NCBI RefSeq assembly: GCF_022682495.2
Contig: NC_071387.1
Span: forward strand, 150,768,347-150,832,346
Reading direction: 5' to 3'
Source: Desmodus rotundus
Taxonomy: Eukaryota > Chordata > Mammalia > Chiroptera > Phyllostomidae
DNA length: 64,000 nucleotides
This document shows, piece by piece, positions 22,601 to 35,068 of this stretch. Both the position numbers and the translations under genes were made by a program. The notes beneath the pieces were generated by a model that did no database searches, had not been told where the DNA came from, and worked only from the letters and a program-made list of their open reading frames with translations. The first letter of the stretch is position 1. Every line of letters begins with the position of its first letter.

Positions 22601-24342
22601 TCAAGGAAATGAAAGCTTCAAACAGTAATTACCCCTCCAAATGGAAAGCAGAGCATCTTGGCTGAAGCACCAGAAGCTATAGGCCTGTGCAGGGAGGTTA
22701 GCAGTATGAAATGATTCTCAGACATGAGACTGATAATACTTGTTTTAGTCACAATGCGACTTGGATTAAATTGCTCCTGAAAATTAAAGGACAGTAACCT
22801 TTTCAGAAAACTCTTCCCCATCATTAGGATAGACTTACCTGGTTTATAACACTCTGTAAACTCTGAGATAAGCTTCCCAAACCTGATCATTACCACATTA
22901 GTCAGACAACTGCCTACAAACCTCTGAATTCTAATACTGCTGCCTAAACTTCCCACTGTTAAACCCTTAGTTTACAGGAATTTAAGTGGAGAGAGAAGTA
23001 CCTTTTTATTTAATTCTATTATCTGGGTAGCTTAAACAGTTCTGGGAGATAAACAACTGTTTAAAAACAATAAAAGATTAGGAGCTAATCCCTGTGCTAA
23101 ACTGTTTTTTTTAAACTAGGTTATGAGATTACACACATATCTGCATTTCCTTCTCTCAATATACCAAGGTCACAGCTTCCGTGTAAACAATGACTAGTCC
23201 TATGGGACTGATGGAGTTAATATCGCACTGAGCTGTTGCCCCTCAGTATTCTCACGTGCTCAATACAGGCATGCAAATGGTCTTTAGTAATATTTTAATA
23301 GCTAGCTTTATTGGGCAAAAGTATGTTATGCTCCCTGGTCAGAAAGCATTTTAAAAATTATGGTAAAAAATACCTTTAATTTACTGAGTAGAAATGCTGA
23401 TCTTGTCATAAGAAAAATGCTACGATTTGTAAATAAACAAAAGCATATAAAGTTCTATAGGTTCATTCTCTGAGTATTTGTGCCCATTAATTAGAGTTTT
23501 GAATTATTCTACTGGTATCCCTCTTTTAATCCCTTCCAGTACTACAGACAATAAAACACTACCATTATTAATTTATGAAATTAAAGAGGTTTTATTGTTT
23601 GAACCTGACTCTTCTATCACAATTTTTCTACTTCTACTTTTACACATACTACAATGGTAAATAAATTACAAATTTAAGAAAAATTACGACTTTCAAATTT
23701 ATTTTTAGTGCTCAATATGATTTTTCTGAAGATTATGTCTTCCACCTAAAAGGTTTATAGAATACCTAAGTCTTTTAAATTAAATATAAAAAATAGTCTT
23801 TCAGCAATTTAACCTTCATCTAGCACATGCAATTTCCAATGCTCATCAAGAAGAAAATAGTAGAAAAATAATTGATTGATTTAATGTTAACTTTCTTGCT
23901 CCCAAAGTCTGAAATATTGCATAATGAACAATTTAGGATTCAAAATTAAGAAGCATGGGTCTCCAAACGACAATACCCACAGAGGAAAGCTTTCTTGGAG
24001 TGCTATGGTAAAGGAGATGGAAGGGAGAAAAAGCAGGCATATTCCAATTTACAATTTATTGTCCATCAACTACTGATAATTATTTATGGGGAAGAAGTGT
24101 GGGGATATTTTATTCTTTAAAAAAATGCACTTACATAGCAATGCTTATCTATATAAGTGTGTGTGTGTGTACACATTCGTGCTGGTGGAAGCATAACCTG
24201 TATTGAAGAAACGCAAATAGCCTTTGAATCACTTAAGCAACAAACATCCCGAAATCAACCACAAAACTTAGTGTTTTCTTGGAACACTCTTTGGGATCGT
24301 TTATGGCCTTTCTTTTCTAATACTGATGTTGGGGTCTTTCAG
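19623..24342 (+). other. MCTP1: MCTP1 intron (4.7 kb)
   Basis: Phase-0 intron between the C2B and C2C coding parts. It appears almost free of recognisable transposons. The stretch 20580-22420 is compositionally complex and could hold conserved regulatory DNA. The rest is AT-rich. An antisense open frame of 112 codons (22618-22956) resembles nothing that I know. Confidence 0.85.
20580..22420. promoter_or_regulatory. Repeat-free intronic block, candidate conserved noncoding element
   Basis: No repeat signatures are seen over 1.8 kb. Sub-blocks such as 22050-22400 are dense in TF-like words: TGACAG, gacgtcac (one base from a CRE), 'ctgtcaatca', and 'ctgacagctgctgcagcc' with an overlapping E-box and PvuII palindrome. 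This resembles developmental enhancers, but only cross-species alignment can show constraint. Confidence 0.25.
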
Positions 24343-24436
24343 AGTCCATTGCGGATATTTCACAACCTGAAAGATGTGGGATTTCTCCAGGTGAAAGTAA
24401 TCAGAGCAGAAGGATTAATGGCCGCTGACGTCACAG
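24343..24436 (+). CDS. MCTP1: MCTP1 exon: start of C2C (fragment residues 162-192 plus part of G193)
   Basis: The exon follows 'ggggtctttcag' and ends ACAG|gtaaga, a strong donor. It is 94 nt, phase 0 in and phase 1 out, so the Gly codon is split (G|GT). The peptide is SPLRIFHNLKDVGFLQVKVI and then RAEGLMAADVT. It supplies beta 1 of C2C and the first calcium-loop aspartate, D190. The frame stays open for about 62 codons upstream of the acceptor (from about 24157) without a stop. This could permit a 5'-extended exon but is more probably chance. Confidence 0.97.
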
Positions 24437-25398
24437 GTAAGAAATGATGCAATTACCCTATTGTGTATATATATATATAGGTATAGATCTAGGTATAGCT
24501 ATCAAGCAGCATGCAAGGTCTTTACCATTTAGTGATGGAACTCTTCATTTGACCTTATTGGATTATCAAAGTGCATAATATAAATATAAAGTTTCAGGGT
24601 TGATCTTATAAAGGTTTGCCAGCCACCAACTTTTATGTGCTCACTGCTTTTTAAAAAGAAGGGTAATATAATAAAAAATAAACAATAAACAATAAAATAA
24701 CTTTTGAATTGTTTCCTCCTCCAAAGTTCAGTCAACATAGTAGGGATTTTTCTTCCTGGTTTTGTCATTTTGGCATTTGGAGTAAGGCTGTATCTTCTCT
24801 CAAAGGGTATCAGCTCATGTAAGATACCATAGCTTCAACAATTATAATTCAAACATGCATAATACTCAGTTACTTGGTATAAACTCTTGGTATTTGGGTT
24901 GCCTAATCCAATTTGTTAGTTGTCCAAATTTCTTAGGATGTTCCAGAGATAATTTTAGATCTAAACTAAGCATCCACATTGTTCTAAATATTTTAAACCA
25001 AGAAGCAGACCTGTAAAAATGCCAGTATTAGTCTTGTCTCTTAAACTTTCTGACTTGGGTATTGCTGTTTCTATAACATAGAATGGACTAACAGTAATTA
25101 TTTTGTCGATTTTCAAAATTAAATCATTGGTTTGAATATGCAACTATGGGACCACTCATTTATTGTTTAATTCTGTAGAATTTGGAGATGTTTATACCAA
25201 TTCTTAAATTGTCCATCTCAAAATGGATAATAAATAGGACTGATGACCAATTTTTGTATATATTTCACTGTTTCTGAAATAAAGTACCTACTTATTATTT
25301 GTGGAAATATGCCGACCACTGTGTGCTCAGCAAGTTGGCTCAACAAAGGGAGCTGACTTATTTGATGGGGAGAAATGTACTTCTCCTCCCATCCAAGG

Positions 25399-25672
25399 CG
25401 GCGATTTTCAGTCTTTTTCATCTCTTGGCACACAAACTAATTACTAAAATTCTGCGGCGCACCAGAAATATATATATTTTCTTGCCAATCTGACAAAAAA
25501 AATCAGTGTAATTTTAATTCAGTCACATGAGATGGCTATTGTTGTGTTGGCTTGTTGTTGTTTTTCTTTATTTGACAATCCAAAGAAGAAGAGGTCAGGT
25601 GTCCCTAACTAAATAGTCAGAAATTGCATGTTTTGAAAATTCCTGTGGCACACTGTTTGAAAGTCACTGCTC
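25399..25672 (+). mobile_element. Non-autonomous hAT-type DNA transposon
   Basis: The left end 'ggcgattttcagtc' and the reverse complement of the right end ('agcagtgactttcaaac') are similar short terminal inverted repeats. Characteristic body words are 'ttggcacacaaactaattactaaaattctgcggc', 'agatggctattgttgtgttgg' and 'aaattcctgtggcacac'. The flanks 'tccaagg' (25392-25398) and 'tctaagg' (25671-25677) look like an imperfect 8-bp class duplication. There is no transposase. The subfamily name is not assigned. Confidence 0.75.
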
Positions 25673-28439
25673 TAAGGGCTTGCAAATCCATTACATGGTC
25701 ACTGGTACCCTTCTTTAATTCATGAAATGAAAACCAAATTAAAAGACCACATGCCTTAAAACTAAAGTAGCAGATTACTGCTCCAAAATAGCAATATTTT
25801 AAAAAATTTTAATGTTTACATATTATTGCATGACTATTTATTGTGTGATAAAAATAAAAATGTTCAGAGTTTACAGTTTCTTTAAAGAAGTAATTATCAA
25901 TTCATTTGTAAGCTAGAAGATAACAGCTATCAAATATTCTTTCAAAATAGGTATACCTGAAAATAGCTGGAGAGAAGGTAGTTTGTAATTTTTCGGTATA
26001 CATGCTGATTTGGCTCCTTGTACTAAGCAATTAGTGAATATTAACTTTATTCATGTTCCTTTTTATTTCTGATGTGGTTGTAATCAAATTAATCTGGACA
26101 CAGTGATTTCTTTATTATTATTATTATGCTGCATTTATTCTTAAAGCCAACAGTCAACAATAAATGATTGACTACTCTTTTTGTTCACTTTGGACATGAA
26201 GTTGAAGACTGTAATAGGAATACAGTATTGTTTTTACACTGCGGAGGTTATGCCTAGGCTGTGATTTCCAGCAGCAGGTAGATTAAGGAATTCAGGGCAA
26301 TGATACTGTCTCTCGGGAGATGCCCTCACATTTCTTCAGGATTTTTTGTAGGGGAGTACCCACTGTTTTGCTGAAAATATCTGAAATAAGGAGAAAAGCC
26401 TAAACTACTCAGTATCTCAGAGGGCACCGAAGTGCTCAGAACTATGGCTGAACATTTATAATGGGCACAATAATTTCTTACAGAGAAATTCAAGTGCTGT
26501 TTACTTTACAAGCTAAGAAACCTGCCCATTACAAAGTTGAATGCAATTATATAGTTTGTTTCTCTTGGAGAGAAGCTGTCATTACTTTCCAAACTTCATG
26601 AATATGCAAACCACGTTAACCCTGTTGGCCTCTATGCCACTATGGAAGTTAAAGTACATGTTCTTTCAAAGCTGACAAAAACAGATATATTTCTTTCCAA
26701 TGGTTGTAATGTCCTAATATGTAAATTAATGTGAATAACATCAGTCTTCTTCCTAGGGATTCAATGAGGCATGATTTTGATCTGATAAAATAAACTTTAA
26801 TTTGGGAAATACTAAATAACAGATTCTTAATTTCTTCCCTCCAGTCCTGGGGATGTAAATGTGATGATTCCTCATTCTACACTGGCCTTGTAATCTAATG
26901 TGCTCTGAATGGAACAAGAGAGACATGTAACTATTGAGGGGCAAGGGGATAACTCAGTCTTTGACCTTGCTCGTTCTTGGACCTTGTGTGGTCTTTATGA
27001 CATTTGTGATGGTGGCAGAAACTGAGGAGCATTTATATAAGTCCGAAATATCTGAATACACTACCAATTAAAAAATATTTACTTCTGAAAAGGATAGGTA
27101 TTTACCTATCTACGAATCATTCCTGGTCTTTACCATCAGATGTGGGGCACAAATAAGCTTTTTGCACACTTCAACTCTTTACTTGTTAAAAGAAGTACTT
27201 TAAAAATATGTTGTATATATCAGTGGATAATCATAGTTGGGGTCTACAAGATATTCAGCAACAGTTTAGGAAAAAAGGGAATTGAGTCAAGGGTGCTGTC
27301 TTCAAATCCTCCAATTAGCATCCATTCAGGAGCATTGAGGAAGGAGAGGGGAGATTTTAAATCACTGATAGCTGTCTGTGCTGAGTGAAGAATATTTTAT
27401 GACCTGATATAAATGAAGCTATTACTGTAAGATGCTCAATTGGCTTTGGAACATTTTTTTCTAGACACATCTAACAAGACCAACTTGGCTCTATTTTAAG
27501 AATATTTTTAATGATTCAAACATAAAGCTAAACTTCCATAATTTAAGCAAATAACTTTAAATTACAGTATTTCACCATTTAACATGAGCACAGGAAAAAG
27601 AAATTCTGTAATCTTTTAAGTAACCATCCATCTTACCACACTTTCAAAGAATTTTTTTCCTTTCAAAATGTAAAATTTTTCTTTTGTTACAACACATTCA
27701 TTGAGAAACATTGTGATACTGTATTAACTGTGTGTGAATAAAGAGCAATTGAGACTCTTTGAATGAGTGAGTATAAAGCACAAATTACTTTTTAATGAAA
27801 CCCTCAATTCTTTCCCTTTGCACAAAAAGCCTATAGCCTTGTTCAGCTGAACACTACTACAGTAGGTCACTTCAGTTAAGCCCCTAATAAACTGTTGATA
27901 GTTGAGGGTAGGTTTTTCTTCAGTCTCAATAGCCCAGTGTTGGACAGTGCACTTCAAATCATTAAGGTTAATACAGATTTAAAAGAGATTAAGCCTGGTG
28001 GTTAAGGCCTCAATTTACAACTCCCACACATACACATGCATTGAGCAAGGCGTAAGAGTGGATTGAAATTTCAGTCAAACTGTGGGCTGCCTTTCACAGC
28101 CTGAGAAAGTGGCACTCTGGTTTTCAAAATTGGTCAGCTACATTCTTCCTACAGGGAAAAAGTTTGGTTAACTGAAAAATACTGTGCAGTACAACTCACT
28201 TACCTTTCAACTAGCCAGTGAAAAGGTCAAAGTCTCTCTATGCCATCAAAGCAAAACGCAGAGACTGTCTGGCCCTGTGTGCATTGGGGAGGGTTCGCTC
28301 TACCACTAAATCGAGTATTCCTTAAAACTGGAGAGATGGTGAGAAGAGAAAGACCAATGGGGGAGGGGGGGAGCTGGTTTGTTTTTTTCGGTGATGGGAA
28401 ACAGTTCATGTTGGACTTTGCCGTTTCTGGCTTTTAATT

Positions 28440-29480
28440 ATTCTTTTCCTTGGACGGATCCTAATTTCTGCCTTCAACAGAACATCTAAAGTCTATAGTG
28501 AGTGAAGCTTTCTTTGCAGAGTATTTAGACCTGGCCGGTTGGTTCTTTCAAGTTCTAAAGAAGTTAGAGAAAAGAATTCTCTCCTCGGCCCCTCCCACTT
28601 CGTTTTCCCCTGGGTTGTTTTTCTGAGTTCCCGAGGAAGAGGTCACAGCCTCCCCAGGGATACCAGCCACTCAGTTTCAGAAACAGTGATATAGGAGCAC
28701 TGTGAAACCCTTTCAAAAGATGCCCTACCTTTTCACTGTGTTAAAAGGTACACTAATATAAAACTTCTGCACCCCTGGTGAATTGAGATCTCAAATTAAT
28801 GCGCCATCTCTTTCAGGAAACAATAGAGGGAGAGGGAGAGGAAAAGGAAGAGACAGAATTTTACAATTAACATAATCTGTCACTGAAATAGTCCCATTTA
28901 AATGAGCATATTTTTTTCTAAAGCACGCCTCCAAATATAGACTCGCCTTCGCTTACCAGCCCCATACTCTGGAAATCTACTAGTTATTAAGAGAGATGTT
29001 TACTACCCCTTTATTTGCATAGACTTTTCCCATGTTTTTTCTTTAGGAAAACCGTCTTCATTGTAGGAAAATATTTAAGTAGCAAAACAGCAGAAAAAGA
29101 CATGCTACAGTTTTTTTTCCAGCTTCCTGTGAGAGTCTTATTATCTTAAGAAATAACAGTTAGCAGCTCAGATTCATTAGCAGAGCTAAATTTAAGCCCC
29201 ATTTGACAGGCTGCCTAGAAAACATTTTGTTTTGCTGTCTGTGGGCTTTAATTAAGATGTGTTCAATTTCAGTCCTCTCAGTCTAGCCCTCCCCCCTCCC
29301 CAACTTGCTGTGTCACAGACCGGCGATCAGACACTTTTAGATGGTCCGGCCCATGACTTTGACCTTCTGCGCAGTCCAGCGTTCCCTGGGGAACCGTTCA
29401 ACTCATGAGGTCTGATTTCACACTTCCAGGATGCCTCAGCTCTCTTAACAATGACAGGGAGACAAAGCCCTTTAGAGCAG
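28440..29480. promoter_or_regulatory. Repeat-free intronic block, candidate conserved noncoding DNA
   Basis: No transposon remains are recognised. Homeobox-type words (ttaattaag near 29250, 'cattag', 'taattaa') sit close to GC-richer pieces such as 'cacagaccggcgatcagac' at about 29315-29335. Any regulatory role is speculation that needs alignment. Confidence 0.2.
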
Positions 29481-31710
29481 GCCGCATGGGGACTTGTTTA
29501 AATTGGAAACCAGAGAGGAGTCAAGGAACAAGGTTATGGGCTACAGAATAGTGCTTTTAATAAAGAGCTCACAGCTCTGGCTCAGCTCAAAGAGGTCTAC
29601 CTCTGTACAATTAATTGAGCCATTTATCTGGAGCATCTTAGGCCTCTACTTTCTCACAGAATTGCGTGGTAAATATCAGCTAAGAAGCAAATGAGATATG
29701 CATGAAATGAATTTTAACACTTTGATTACTGTGCCTCCAGTCTTCATTAAAAGTAAATTTATTTGTATTTCTGACCTCATTATCAGTAGGCTGCCTGCAT
29801 TTTTATTGGTTCCTGTGATTTCCAGCTTGTGTGTGTCATGAAGGTGTATTTTATACAGAGATTTGGATTTATTATTCTCAGTGTTTTCCCCTGAACATTA
29901 TGGGTCTATTTAGAGAAAGAAAGTGAAAAGAAAAAGGAGAATCTGTTCTTTGGAAGTTTTATATACAGTTGGAGAAATGCCAACCACACACATATATATA
30001 ACATATACATGATATTGTCCTTTAAAAATTATGGGTTTTGTGGGTTGCTAGAGCAGATTGCATGAAGACATATGTGACTGCTGTTTGACTGGCCCTCAGA
30101 ATACAATAGGTCTACTGGGAGGAGCAGCTGTGTTGCTTCTTTTAGAGAATTGCAGCAGTTTGAATTTTTAATAGCTGGTTACTTGAATTGCCATTATCAC
30201 ATTCAATAACATTGATTATATCTGATAAATATGGCCTTAAATTTTATGATCATTATTTAAAATCTGCATTGGAAGAAGAGAAAATACATATCCTTTAAAC
30301 TCTACATAGTTCCATTAAAAGTACTATAATATATAAAACATAATGTAAGTCCTTCATATTTGTAAATTATCAAGGGTAAAATCATTTACTAAATATAAGG
30401 GGTTATTTGTGCATGTCATTCTTAACTTTTGAACATTTACTATCTAAAAATCTTAAAATTATATTGTTTGAAACAAAAAAACCTAAGTCTTACACAAAGT
30501 ATGTTGAAAATTGTCCAAGCAAAGTATGCTTTATTTCCATTATATAACGTAATGTTATCCCTGTTTGCTTTTTAATAATTAAGCTTGTAAAGAAGACTAT
30601 CAAGCAGATAGTCTACTTTGAGAAGACATTTCATCCAATTTATAATGCATCAAAAATATCCAGCACCTGATATTCTTATCATTATAATATGCTTAAGTTA
30701 GAAAACAATGTCACAAATATATGTTAAATATCTGAATACTATATAAATATCTTCCTTAAGAATGAGACTATACAAAGGCATCAGATGCAAAGAAAGCAAA
30801 TCGTTGATTCATTCTTTTATGCCACCACATAGATCTAAAAGTTACTTCCTTTGAGTATTTGCATTTTTTAAGAATCATATTCTAATTATAGAAATGAAAA
30901 GTATTCTGAAACCAAACAGTTGACATCAAATATTTTGTGAAAAGAGGAATTAGACTCATCATTTAACACAAAGACTGGTGAGGCCTGAATGTGGAGTAGT
31001 GTTTTACAGGGAATTGTAGGAATCATGTGTGATTCATATGCAAGTCACGTGGTTAGAGATACTGCTCTGGAAGAATAGGTGGGATGACAAAAGAGATTAA
31101 TAATTAGGTTTGATATGCTGTAGAGGTGAAAGACTATGGGCTGAGAGAGTGGTGGTCCCACTTTCATTGGGAAATGAGGGAGGGAGAAATACCATAAAAT
31201 AATTAATTGAGTTCTGTGGAACTAAGATTACAAAATGATCCTTTGAGTAAAGAAACAGAGAATTGCTGATTGGGTTTGGAGGGCTAACTCCAGGATTTCA
31301 CTCAGCACTTGAAGAAATGCTTTGAGATGTCAAACTCATTGTTTAAAAATAAACTATAATTTACATTCTGTTACATTATGATATAGTTGTGTAAATAAGT
31401 AATGCATGTCCTAGAAAGTTGGATTTGGAAAATGCTGCCACGAGAGAGCATCTGAAAAAAGTCTTACTAGGAGAATATTTGGGTGATATGATAATATAGG
31501 TAGATACATAGACGACTAAACAGTCAGGCCCAAAGACTGATGATATGACAGGGTTGATCTCAGTGGGGAAGGCAAGCTGTGGAACACAGGGATCTGTCCT
31601 TGGTCTGACCTGTTCAACCCATTCACTAATGACTTTGGGGAGATAATTGACTGCTTCCTTATCACTGACATTGACTTCCTTGACTGCTTCCTTATTTGAT
31701 ATGAGACCAA

Positions 31711-31772
31711 TCTATATATGTACATTATATATAGTGTGTGTGTATATATATATGTATATATATATATATATG
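31711..31772. repeat. (TA)n/(TG)n microsatellite
   Basis: 'tatatatgtacattatatatagtgtgtgtgtatatatatatg' and then an uninterrupted (ta) run to about 31772. Likely length-polymorphic. Confidence 0.9.
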
Positions 31773-31844
31773 CAATTATATGATAGGCTTAGTTCAGACT
31801 GAAATAAATAGGCTTGGTTCAACACGATGAGCAATAAAAAGTAT

Positions 31845-32025
31845 AAATGAACATAGTCAATAATATTGCAATAAGTTTATATGGTGACAGATGATTACTA
31901 GAATTAGCAGTGTGATCACATTTTAAGATATAAGAAAGTTGAATCACTATATTGTACACCTGAAACTAATATACCATAACCAATATAAGATTGTATACCA
32001 ACTATATGTAAATAAAAAATGCATT
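31845..32025 (+). mobile_element. L1M-type LINE-1 3' end, forward
   Basis: 'tatattgtacacctgaaactaatataccataac' followed by 'attgtataccaactatatgtaaataaaaaa' is the sense 3' UTR end of L1MA/L1MB-class elements with an A-rich tail. Confidence 0.75.
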
Positions 32026-32344
32026 TATAATAAGTACAAATCAAAGCCTTACTGAGTGCAAAACAGTGATGTCTTACTTTAACAGTGGGAAATACAGAAA
32101 ATATTTTAGAGTTTGAATTGAGTTTAAACTCCATGAGAGTGAATTCCATATGCATCACTGTTGTTACATTGGAGAAAAGGGAGATGTTGAGGACGATACT
32201 CTCTTCTGGACCCATCAGACACACTGTGGTGTGAATTCAGTTTTGGAAGCTATTCTTTTTGACAAACAAACCTGGATATATTCTAGATTGGAATATCTGG
32301 TGGTTAAAGTCAAGTCTATTGAGAATAGCTCAAGGAAAATGGTA

Positions 32345-32535
32345 GTAACAATAGTAATTATAGTAAAAACTAACATTTATTGAACCCTTATCACATGCCA
32401 GACACTACCCAAACTTGGTAAAAGGATTATCACAATTAATCTCACAACAACTTAATTAGGTACTGCTGTCCTCACTTTACAAATTAGAAAAGTGAGATGT
32501 GGAGAGGCTAAGTAACTTGTCTCCGTTAGCATGCT
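32345..32535 (-). repeat. MIR SINE, antisense
   Basis: 'aactaacatttattgaacccttatcacatgccagacact' through 'ctcactttacaaattagaaaagtgag' to 'gaggctaagtaacttgtctcc' is a clear antisense MIR. Confidence 0.85.
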
Positions 32536-33891
32536 GGGAAGACACTGTGACAACTCTTTACGTGATTCCTGCTTGCAGTCTGCAGCAGCAAAATAGACCC
32601 CACATGCTCAGTTAGCTGAATTTGAATGTCAAATCTTAGTGTATCTGATTGGTACAACCTAAATTACATCCGCAACCCCAGCTGCAAGAAAGTCAGAAAT
32701 GTCACTTTGGCCTTTTTGGCCTCTCTGGTTCTGGAAGTGATGCTAGAAGATAGAATAGATGCTCAGCAAGGCATCCACACTATCTAGTACAGGAGGGCAG
32801 GTAATGAACATTAATCAGGTACAAAGTGACATGTGGGATATACCCATTAATGTATTTAAACTTAAAATATACTACAGTGGACACATCATAGAATAAATGA
32901 AAGCTACAGAGACACAGCTTTGTGCCCAATGTAAAGAAGCATTTCTCAAAAATTATAATTGCCAAAAAATAGATCAGCATATTCCTGTGGAAGTGTTGGT
33001 TTCCCCATCACTGGAGCTGTTGAAACAGAGCCTGTATAACCCCATGGTTGCAGAGATTCAAATCCTAGATGAGCTTTGGAACTTGGCCTCCAAGGCTGCT
33101 CTCCCACCTCTCAGAACCTGAGATCTTGCAGTAGGTGCCAGGATGAAAAACAAACTCCTGAATGAGTAGGTATTATGTAGAAGAGAAATAAAAAGACAAA
33201 AGATACCATTCTAAAGACAAAGGCTTCACATAGGACAATTTTCAGTTTAATTACCTAAAACTATATAATCACTTAATACAGTATGTAATTTTTTTAAGTC
33301 TAAAGAATTTTATTCCACTGCAGAAGATCTCTTCACCTAGTTAATTTACTTATAGGGAAGATTTTCGGAAACCTCATGCCTTTCTATGGAGCATCTAATT
33401 GAAAAATATTTACTGTGGGTCCTAAAATATCTATGAGAAAAGAGAAGTGACTTGTAAAGAGAAAGGAGCTTGTAATGTATTTTTATACTCATTTTAGACC
33501 AACAACTTTTGTGTTCCTAATCTTGTAACAAGTCACTTGCATATAGTTTCTATATTAAATATTAATAGAAAGTAAAGTAGTTAAACATTTTTAGCACAAT
33601 TTATCTAGACTATTAAAAGCTTAGACATAATTTTTCAGAGCCTCTCCTAAGTTTTATAGATCCCATAGTCTTCTTTTTCCTTCTTTCCCAGTTTCTTATC
33701 TGTCTCATTTTATTCCCAATTCTTTTGTCATAAATTTTAAGCTTCACAGAATATACTGAGATGATTCAATTTTAAGACTCCAGAATGTAAATGGTTGCAC
33801 ACAATACTATAAATATTCTTTTGCATTACTTTCAGATCCCAGGGGAAATAAACTCATGTTTACATGAAGCTTTATTTCCATTGCACTTTGT

Positions 33892-34258
33892 CATGGTTCT
33901 CAAAGTGTGGCCCCAAAACTTCTGGGGACCCCCGGCCCCCTTTCAAGCGTCTGTGGAGTCACAACTACTTTCCTAATAATACTGAGATGGTATTTGCTTT
34001 TCTCACTCCCATCCTGTCCCATGAGTGCCACAGTGGAAGTTTTCAAAGGCTACACAGTATTTGATCACTCTGATGTCAACATGTCATGAATTTACTGTTG
34101 TTATTTTTGAATGAATAATCAATAGTTTTACATGTTCTCATTTTAAGTTTCTAAAATGGTAAATTTTGATAGATCTGAACCTATATAAACAAAAGCCTTT
34201 TAAGATCCTCAATAACTTTTAAAAGTTCCTAAGACCAAAATGATTAAAAACTGTTGCT
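33892..34258 (+). mobile_element. hAT-like non-autonomous DNA transposon, internally deleted
   Basis: The left end 'ggttctcaaagtgtggccccaaaac' and the right part 'atataaacaaaagccttttaagatcctcaataac...cctaagaccaaaatgatt' match a familiar mammalian hAT-type repeat with 'tttctaaaatggtaaattttgatagat' in between. I do not assign a subfamily. Confidence 0.65.
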
Positions 34259-34261
34259 GAA

Positions 34262-34468
34262 GGGTGACGATTTTCAGTTGGGGGAGGGCAGTATTGGCCC
34301 CTTGGGTGTTTTTGAGATTTGTGGGGAAATTTAATTACGGTAATGACTGGGAGCCCTGCTGGTATTCATGGCAGGTAGCTGGGGACACTAAATGTCCTAG
34401 GGAGCATTAAATAGTAAAAACTGTCCTATGTCCTACATGACTAAATATGGACATTGATAATGGGTTTA
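34262..34468 (+). mobile_element. MER20-like hAT-Charlie DNA transposon
   Basis: 'gacgattttcagttgggggaggg...ggccccttgggtg' resembles the MER20 left part. 'gggagccctgctggtattcatggcaggtagctggggacactaaatgtcctag' and 'actgtcctatgtccta' match its middle and right. It directly abuts the previous element. Confidence 0.6.
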
Positions 34469-34574
34469 AATTTTGTTTCATGATTATTTGAGCCTCGATT
34501 ACATCCTGAAATACATATTATTCACATAGGCCTTGCAAATGGCTGGCATTTTATACCATAAACACCAAAGAACT

Positions 34575-35068
34575 TAGGGTGACCTCCTGGGCACTTCATG
34601 ATCATGTTCCCCAATAACTGCTTTGACGTGTTCCCCTATTCTTCCCACTGCTCACTGAGCCCCACTATCGGGGGCCCTGAGCACCCAGGCTTTGGGCTGT
34701 CCTTCCCCTGCTTGGAACACTTTGCTCCAGGTGTGCACCTGGCCACACCTTCGCTTCCTTCAGTTCTTTGCTCAGACCTCACCTTCCAATTGAGTGTGAC
34801 TCCAACCACCCTAATTACATGTATAAACTGTATCTCTTCACACTCCTCAAGCCTCTTATCCTGGCCTGTATTTTTCTGTTTTGCATTAACATGTATCACT
34901 CTCTAATATACAATAAAATCTACTTATTATTAATGTCCAATATTTATTCTGCTTTTCTTTCCTCACCACTGCAAGTAAACTCCAAGAAACCAGAGACCTT
35001 TACTTTTTTGTTCATATGGCCTTTATTGTTCATAGTAGACACTCAATAAATACTTGTTAAATAAATCA
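34575..35068 (+). mobile_element. L2 element 3' end, forward
   Basis: 'ctgtccttcccctgcttggaacactttgctcc', 'cttcagttctttgctcagacctcacc', 'gtaaactccaagaaaccagagacc' and the tail 'catagtagacactcaataaatacttgttaaataaat' follow the L2 3' order. Confidence 0.85.

Noticed and set aside
24426..24433. Perfect CRE palindrome TGACGTCA
   Set aside because: It is inside a coding exon, encoding part of the conserved Ala-Asp-Val-Thr of C2C, and about one such 8-mer is expected by chance in 64 kb.
27724..27957. 77-codon minus-strand ORF
   Set aside because: No family resemblance, and the surrounding sequence is ordinary AT-rich intron.
31640..31695. Repeated 'gactgcttccttat' words
   Set aside because: Only two copies of 14 bp. 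A small local duplication with no sign of a tandem array or CRISPR-like spacing.
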